DNA from: Telluribacter humicola
GTDB taxonomy: Bacteria > Bacteroidota > Bacteroidia > Cytophagales > Spirosomataceae
Direction of reading: 5' to 3'
DNA: 64,000 nucleotides
NCBI RefSeq assembly: GCF_017355935.1
Contig: NZ_JAFIQT010000001.1
Location: 248,001 to 312,000 of the forward strand
Part shown: positions 60,146 to 64,000 of the stretch, piece by piece
Position numbering within the stretch: position 1 is the stretch's first letter
Layout: each line of letters begins with the position of its first letter
Notes under the pieces: model-generated
The model's input: the letters and a program-made list of their open reading frames with translations, nothing else
Database searches by the model: none
Told to the model about the DNA's origin: nothing
Program-made: the position numbers and the translations under genes

Positions 60146-60673
60146 TTATTTAGTTAAAAGCTCAACTATATCAAGCTTTTTGGCCCCAAAGAACAGAGCT
60201 ACTAGCCAGTAGATTACTAGGAATATCTTAACTATAACCTTTTCGGGTAAAACACCAAAGTACTTGAAGAGATGCTCGGGTAGCTTTACTAGAAATTCAA
60301 TCCAGAAAAGTGGGTTTATTGAATCATAGCACCTTTTTCTAAAAACCCCTTTTGCTTCGAAAAATCTCATTCGCATTGGTATGAATACGTTCTCACCGCG
60401 ATATGTCATGTTTTCAAAACCCGAAACCGTTGCTTCAGCTAATCGACCATATCCTAGTCTTTCTTGGTACTGTACTCCGAAGTCTTTTATTTCTGCTTCC
60501 TGGAATAGGGATTTAATCTCACTTTTATACTCAGCAAAGCTTAGAGTGTCATTTTTTATATAATCAATGTATTTTTTGTAGAGTGCCTGAATACGGAAAT
60601 ATTTATACAGGTTGATGATTAGTCTTACTAGCATAATTACTAGGAAGGAATAAAGATAAGGCAAGTAGTTCAT
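60146..60673 (-). CDS. AT-rich phage-encoded membrane protein, hypothetical
   Basis: 175 residues starting MNYLPYLYSFLVIMLVRLIINLYKYFRIQ, with one helix at the N-terminus, a soluble charged middle (about 35-120) and one or two helices at the C-terminus (VIVKIFLVIYWLVALFF). Base composition is distinctly poorer in GC than the surrounding phage structural genes, suggesting a recently acquired cargo gene. The ATG at 60673 is preferred; a TTG at 60706 would add 11 residues. Function unknown. Confidence 0.75.
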   Translation of the reverse strand: MNYLPYLYSFLVIMLVRLIINLYKYFRIQALYKKYIDYIKNDTLSFAEYKSEIKSLFQEAEIKDFGVQYQERLGYGRLAEATVSGFENMTYRGENVFIPMRMRFFEAKGVFRKRCYDSINPLFWIEFLVKLPEHLFKYFGVLPEKVIVKIFLVIYWLVALFFGAKKLDIVELLTK

Positions 60674-60986
60674 AAGAATTATGAGATAGTGGGGTATACA
60701 TTTCAAATGTAGAGAATTAACATCTATAAATCTACCAGTTCCATTTCTTTACCCTGGGCTGGATCTTAGCTTTATTTCAAAGCTGTGGTACCGCTCAGGG
60801 ATTTGGTGACACTCGGGGAATAGAACCGAGCGAGGTGTGCTAGTTTGCAGGACTCGCCCGGTTTAATTCCCCAGGCCGCTTCGGGCGCGGGCATTTGCCA
60901 GGGAGCGGGTTCTTTGCTTCTTTCTTGACGCAGGGCAAGAAAGAAGCCGCCCAATCGGGCGGCTCTTTCCGTATCACTTCCTCTTA
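60674..60986. other. Intergenic stretch with paired hairpins
   Basis: About 310 bases between two minus-strand genes. The left part is featureless and contains only an unconvincing 60-codon frame; the right end carries two adjacent stem-loops described separately. Confidence 0.5.
60916..60963 (-). terminator. Two adjacent stem-loops after the 159-aa gene
   Basis: On the minus strand, first GCCGCCC/GGGCGGC with a 4-base loop followed by TTCTTTCTT, then a perfect 12-bp stem GCTTCTTTCTTG / CAAGAAAGAAGC with an 8-base loop. The two stems share 2 bases, and the pyrimidine tail of the first is an arm of the second. Confidence 0.75.
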
Positions 60987-61466
60987 TCAGTTAGGGGCTT
61001 TATACCGTAGTAGCTCCTGTTCTACTTCGGTAGTCTTATCAGCCAGTACCTGTTGCAGGAACTGAATCAGCGGCTCTATCAGGTTGGCATTGCGGGTCTC
61101 AAATCGGTGTCCCTTACTGTCCGTAATGTAGAGCGTTACGGTATTGTTCACTTCCTCCGTAGGCTTAAAATCAAACTGCCCTAGCTCCTCGGAGGTAGTT
61201 TTTAACATCTTGTGCGACTTGGTAAGCCGTTCCATCTGCTGAAACTGCTTCATTACCTGTTCAATCTGCGAAGCTACCGGAACAGCGGGTTGGGCTTCGG
61301 GTTGCCGCTGGGGTTGGGCTTCCTCCTGGGTAGCCGTTACGGCTTGGCTCTTTTTCTCTGCGCTCGGAGTGGCCGTCAAGGGGCGGATGGTTGACTCAGG
61401 GAGTGCAGGGGTAGGCTTCAGGTTGCTTTGTCCGTTGCCGTGGGCGGTTGCATGTTGCTTGTTCAT
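60987..61466 (-). CDS. Accessory phage protein with low-complexity head and coiled coil, hypothetical
   Basis: 159 residues: a Pro/Gln/Ala-rich first half (about 1-65), then helical IEQVMKQFQQMERLTKSHKMLKTTSEELGQF, a small beta-like part (VTLYITDSKGHRFETRNANLIEPLIQF) and a helical end. The gene follows ArdC in the same direction and has its own copy of the shared palindrome promoter. Proteins of this sort often accompany ArdC in Bacteroidetes mobile elements as far as I recall. Function unknown. Confidence 0.75.
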   Translation of the reverse strand: MNKQHATAHGNGQSNLKPTPALPESTIRPLTATPSAEKKSQAVTATQEEAQPQRQPEAQPAVPVASQIEQVMKQFQQMERLTKSHKMLKTTSEELGQFDFKPTEEVNNTVTLYITDSKGHRFETRNANLIEPLIQFLQQVLADKTTEVEQELLRYKAPN

Positions 61467-61523
61467 AAGATACTGACTGTTTTAAGTGATGAATTGATTT
61501 ACAATAAGAATTGATTTACAGAA

Positions 61524-61555
61524 CTAAGTTACACAATTTGTTTGAAATTTCAAAC
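61524..61555 (-). promoter_or_regulatory. Operator-promoter of the 159-aa gene
   Basis: Perfect 16-bp palindrome GTTTGAAATTTCAAAC (61540-61555), then 12 bases and TTAG on the minus strand (61527-61524). It overlaps the last codons of ardC. The leader then contains GTAAATCAAT twice. Confidence 0.8.
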
Positions 61556-62467
61556 GGTTAAGGGCAAAAAAAAGTGTGGGGTCTGTACCTGCTCGGTTAA
61601 GAACTGGTAGCCACGTTTGGCTAATTTGGAGGCTTCCACTATCATAGAAGTATCTTCCCGTAGCCGTTTCACCCATCCTTTAATATAAGCTTCGGCGTTT
61701 TCCTGCACAGGGGCAGTATCTATTCCAAAGGCATTGCACAGGAAACAACTACCAATTTCCGCTACCAGCTCTTCAAAACTGTACTTCTCATCCCCGAACT
61801 TTTTGGAATCGGTCAGGCTCTCCCGGTTCAGGCGGTCTTTGTGTCCGGTACTGTGGATCAGTTCATGAAATAGGGTAGCATAGTAATGTTCCGTGCTGAA
61901 AAACTGCTCTAACAAAGGCATGGTGATAACATCATACGCCTTATTGTAAACGGCATAATCTGACAGCTTGCACTGTATAGTAGGAGCGTTCTCGAGGTGG
62001 TCTATGAAATAATCACATTCATAGATAGAGGCTTTTTTATCCCACTGGCGGGTGGATTGCTTCTTGATCTCTATTCCTGTAGTCATAGAGATGTTAAACA
62101 CATAATCGTATTTCAGGTAGTAACGCTTTTCGTAAGTACTAGGATGCATAGTCTTTACCAGATCTTCCGAAATCTTGTTTCCTTTCAGGTCGTAGTACAG
62201 GTATTTGTTAAAAACGATTAACGAGGCCTTACTACCTTTCTTTACCCGTCCACCTGCTTTATTGATCTGGTTCAGGGTCGCAAAGTAGGGCGTTTCGTAA
62301 TTGTCCATTAGCATCAACAACGAATTAACACCGCTGTAAATGTGGCCTGTAAAGTAGTTCTGTGCGGGTTCTACGAATCCCCAAGGCTGCCGCCAGGGCA
62401 CAACACCTTTTTCTAATGATGCAACAATACGCTCGGTGATCTGATCAAAAATGACTTCCTTTTTCAT
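61550..62467 (-). CDS. ardC: ArdC-type antirestriction protein with zincin-like domain
   Basis: 305 residues. The N-terminal ArdC domain (about 1-130: VIFDQITERIVASLEKGVVPWRQPW, YSGVNSLLMLM, YFATLNQINKAGGRVKKGSKA) binds single-stranded DNA in characterised homologues. The C-terminal part is a metallopeptidase-like domain with HELIHSTGH (His201, Glu202, His205, His209) and SFEELVAEIGS. Such proteins protect incoming DNA from restriction in plasmids and phages. Here it lies between terminase and portal genes, with its own promoter carrying the shared palindrome. Confidence 0.92.
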   Translation of the reverse strand: MKKEVIFDQITERIVASLEKGVVPWRQPWGFVEPAQNYFTGHIYSGVNSLLMLMDNYETPYFATLNQINKAGGRVKKGSKASLIVFNKYLYYDLKGNKISEDLVKTMHPSTYEKRYYLKYDYVFNISMTTGIEIKKQSTRQWDKKASIYECDYFIDHLENAPTIQCKLSDYAVYNKAYDVITMPLLEQFFSTEHYYATLFHELIHSTGHKDRLNRESLTDSKKFGDEKYSFEELVAEIGSCFLCNAFGIDTAPVQENAEAYIKGWVKRLREDTSMIVEASKLAKRGYQFLTEQVQTPHFFLPLTV

Positions 62468-62794
62468 GATAACTGACTGTTTAAGTGATACATTAAGTGA
62501 TTGATTTACAGTACTAATATACCACTTTCGTTTGAATTTTCAAACGATTCTTGGTAAATAATTACACTTTTTTTGATCTTTTTCTTATTGATTTTCAGGC
62601 GTTTGAGCAATCGAAGATGCGAAAAAAGCCTATCCCTCGGAGAGTTGACCCCGACACGCGCTGTCCGTGATCGCAATTGCAGGGGGGGACCCGTCGCGAT
62701 ATATGACCCGTGGAACATTGTAATATTGCAATAGTTCCACGGAGCGACAAAAGTCCCTTATAATGCAATCCGAATAAAAAAAGAGTCCCTTATG
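62468..62794. other. Intergenic region between ardC and terminase with dyad and short repeats
   Basis: About 325 bases. Besides the ardC operator-promoter, it holds a dyad CCGTGGAAC / GTTCCACGG (62708-62742, arms extended by ATTG/CAAT) and a 10-base direct repeat AGTCCCTTAT (62752-62761 and 62784-62793). No convincing gene; a 70-codon minus-strand frame looks random. Confidence 0.6.
62514..62545 (-). promoter_or_regulatory. Operator-promoter of ardC
   Basis: Inverted repeat GTTTGAATTTTCAAAC (62530-62545), 12 bases, TTAG on the minus strand (62517-62514). The leader TTAGTACTGTAAATCAAT and the TCACTTAAACAGTCAGT just before the ATG are nearly identical to those of the 159-aa gene. Confidence 0.8.
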
Positions 62795-64000
62795 TTAGGA
62801 GGTAAGGATATCCATTGTATCCCCTACTTCCTCCCTTATGTAGCGAGTGAAGCCAACTAAAAGAGTATCCCCTCCGTCAGAGAAGTGGGTTGTTTCACGT
62901 TGATCGAGTTCCTTATTCTTTTCGTCTTTCTTGTCCTTAGCAAATCCCTGTTCCTTTTGGGTAGTCCTTGCCATACGCATGGAGGTAAGCAGGTACTCAT
63001 TGTTTCCCCTGTTGATCAGTACCTCAGGAGTAGACTCATCACCACCACGAAGCGCTTTACCCCACAGCTCGAAACGAACTTCCGGTTTCTCAGTATGACC
63101 AATGTATACCATCTCCACATTCCAACCATTGCTTTCAAGAATACGACAGAACTCATCGGCTGGGGATTCATCCAACTGGGAGCTGGTATAGGTAGCCGTA
63201 TGATCATAGTAGTAATACACCTTCTTGGACTTGTGGTACTTGTAGTAATTGCAGAAAGCCCTGGCGCAATCCGCTAATCGCTCCGGATGCTTTACGTACA
63301 TACTGTTAATGATCTTCAGATCCTTCTTCCGCCATTGCTGGCCTATGACAATGGGATTAATGGCAGCATTATAGTCTCCACCAATGTGAAGGGGAGCATT
63401 AGGATTCAGGTCAGCATCTTTTCTGCAGTCATCAAACTTCACCTTCTCCCAATCCACCGAATCCACATAGGCGTAGTCAACGGCATCATAGAGGTGTCCC
63501 TCGCCCAGATCAGGATAGAAAGCACTTTCGGTAAGAAATGGCTCCTTATTCAGGATTGCCGTCATAAAGATGAACGCCGGCAGGATCCGCTTCAGGCGAG
63601 CCAGGTTCTTAGCACCAAACCCTTCCAGGTTGTCCAGCGTACTGGCCAGTGAGTAGTACCTGGCATTAGCGCGGAGCTTATCCCATTGAGCACGGCGACG
63701 GCTTAGCTCACGAAGTACATTGGCTTTCGTAGTGCCCTGGGCAAACACCAGCTTCTTGGTAAGCCGGAATATTTCCATCTGCACCGACAGGATCAACTCA
63801 ATCCGATCGATATCCATTTCATGTTTCTTTTCCAGGATCCATTTAGCCTCTTTTGACGTAGGCATATCCGTAGCCAGCAGGATGCTATGCAATTCCGGAA
63901 CATCCTTCCAGTACCGCTCATCGCCCCGGTTAGCCGGCATCAGCTCATTATCGTACTTCTGCTTATCGAGTAGCTTGGCTTCATCCCCAACGATCCAGTG
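62795..64000 (-). CDS. Terminase large subunit, C-terminal part (runs off the right edge)
   Basis: Packages phage DNA into the head. About 401 residues are visible; the N-terminal ATPase start lies beyond 64000. At the edge, HWIVGDEAKLLDKQKYDNELM gives Walker B with the catalytic Glu. The nuclease domain follows: HIGGDYNAAINPIVIG (first metal Asp), a YYYYDHTATYTSS block and a conserved acidic patch before LLVGFTRYI near the end. An internal ATG at 63940 is not a start. It is separated from the portal gene by about 3.4 kb of accessory genes, unlike the usual tight order. Confidence 0.85.
   Translation of the reverse strand, partial: HWIVGDEAKLLDKQKYDNELMPANRGDERYWKDVPELHSILLATDMPTSKEAKWILEKKHEMDIDRIELILSVQMEIFRLTKKLVFAQGTTKANVLRELSRRRAQWDKLRANARYYSLASTLDNLEGFGAKNLARLKRILPAFIFMTAILNKEPFLTESAFYPDLGEGHLYDAVDYAYVDSVDWEKVKFDDCRKDADLNPNAPLHIGGDYNAAINPIVIGQQWRKKDLKIINSMYVKHPERLADCARAFCNYYKYHKSKKVYYYYDHTATYTSSQLDESPADEFCRILESNGWNVEMVYIGHTEKPEVRFELWGKALRGGDESTPEVLINRGNNEYLLTSMRMARTTQKEQGFAKDKKDEKNKELDQRETTHFSDGGDTLLVGFTRYIREEVGDTMDILTS

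Larger units (their letters stand above)
29096..64000. mobile_element. Prophage (tailed, probably siphovirus-like), integrated at tRNA-Gln; right end outside the window
   Basis: The left border is set by tRNA-Gln and the adjoining tyrosine integrase; inward lie a regulatory block and then minus-strand phage genes including tape measure, tail hub, tail fibres, lysis genes, portal and terminase. No tail sheath is seen, and the long tape measure (1078 residues) favours a long non-contractile tail. The element exceeds 34.8 kb. Head genes (capsid, protease) and the right attachment site are not in view, so completeness cannot be judged. Confidence 0.93.

Noticed and set aside
60772-60954. Minus-strand frame of 60 codons
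   Set aside because: Contains the arms of the two hairpins in its first third and shows no domain or membrane pattern. It may belong to a repeated extragenic sequence, but that cannot be tested here.
62506-62718. Minus-strand frame of 70 codons between terminase and ardC
   Set aside because: Runs through the ardC operator-promoter; composition random.
29293-64000. Diversity-generating retroelement acting on the tail fibres
   Set aside because: No reverse transcriptase frame and no template/variable repeat pair were seen in the window.
29293-64000. Tailocin or gene transfer agent instead of a prophage
   Set aside because: Integrase, terminase, portal and a lysogeny-type control region argue for a phage. 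The missing capsid gene keeps the question open, but the right end is out of view.
1-64000. CRISPR array
   Set aside because: No regularly spaced repeats of suitable length were found; the only tandem array is the 26-bp triplicate at sdhB.

Overview
The window is a Bacteroidota chromosome, most likely Cytophagales, interrupted by an integrated tailed-phage genome. The host assignment rests on four things seen in the sequence: a surface protein with a type IX secretion type B (CHU_C-like) C-terminus, sparse Shine-Dalgarno signals, -7 boxes of the TAnnTTTG type (for example ahead of tRNA-Gln, sdhC and ompH), and protein families typical of the phylum (DUF4292, the DUF2795-type small acidic protein, and the SdhC/A/B set of the Bacteroidetes type).

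Positions 1-29.1 kb hold ordinary chromosome. On the minus strand, in transcription order from the right, are sdhC, sdhA, a GT-C glycosyltransferase and sdhB; a separate Schlafen-like AlbA gene; a TPR protein with a DUF4292 lipoprotein; an EnvC-like factor; panB, an RluA-family synthase and a small membrane protein; mutL; two rhomboid proteases; dxs; and the start of an ion channel cut by the window edge. On the plus strand are a CrtZ-like hydroxylase, cutC, a penicillin acylase, a small membrane protein, an OmpH/Skp chaperone, the T9SS surface protein, a DCC-family protein, fabD and tRNA-Gln(UUG).

From tRNA-Gln to the right edge (29.1-64 kb) lies a prophage. It starts with a tyrosine integrase next to the tRNA; its other end is outside the window. 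After the integrase come a control region (two paralogous small proteins, a KilA-N protein, a P22-antirepressor-like protein and a divergent ribbon-helix-helix protein). Then follows a long minus-strand structural operon, read from right to left: portal, connector-like protein, several small proteins, tail terminator-like protein, a 1600-residue fibre with phage-fibre repeats, a 1298-residue protein with two glycosidase-like parts, a lysis cassette (unimolecular spanin, holin, second membrane protein, M15 endolysin), a small baseplate-type domain protein, a 982-residue tail protein with an SGNH-hydrolase domain, a tail hub-like protein and the tape measure. The terminase large subunit runs off the right edge and is separated from the portal by an accessory block containing ArdC.

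The most notable observations are these. Three genes of the accessory block share one promoter design: a GTTTGAAWTTTCAAAC palindrome exactly 12 bases before TTAG. No major capsid, protease or tail-tube gene is recognisable in 34 kb of otherwise rich phage structural sequence. The lysis cassette is built around a single-gene spanin and sits between adhesin genes. The receptor-binding region carries several candidate carbohydrate-active domains. On the host side, a glycosyltransferase gene interrupts the succinate dehydrogenase operon, and the 3' end of sdhB is followed by two further copies of itself as a 26-bp tandem repeat. All functional calls were made by reading motifs; no database search was run.
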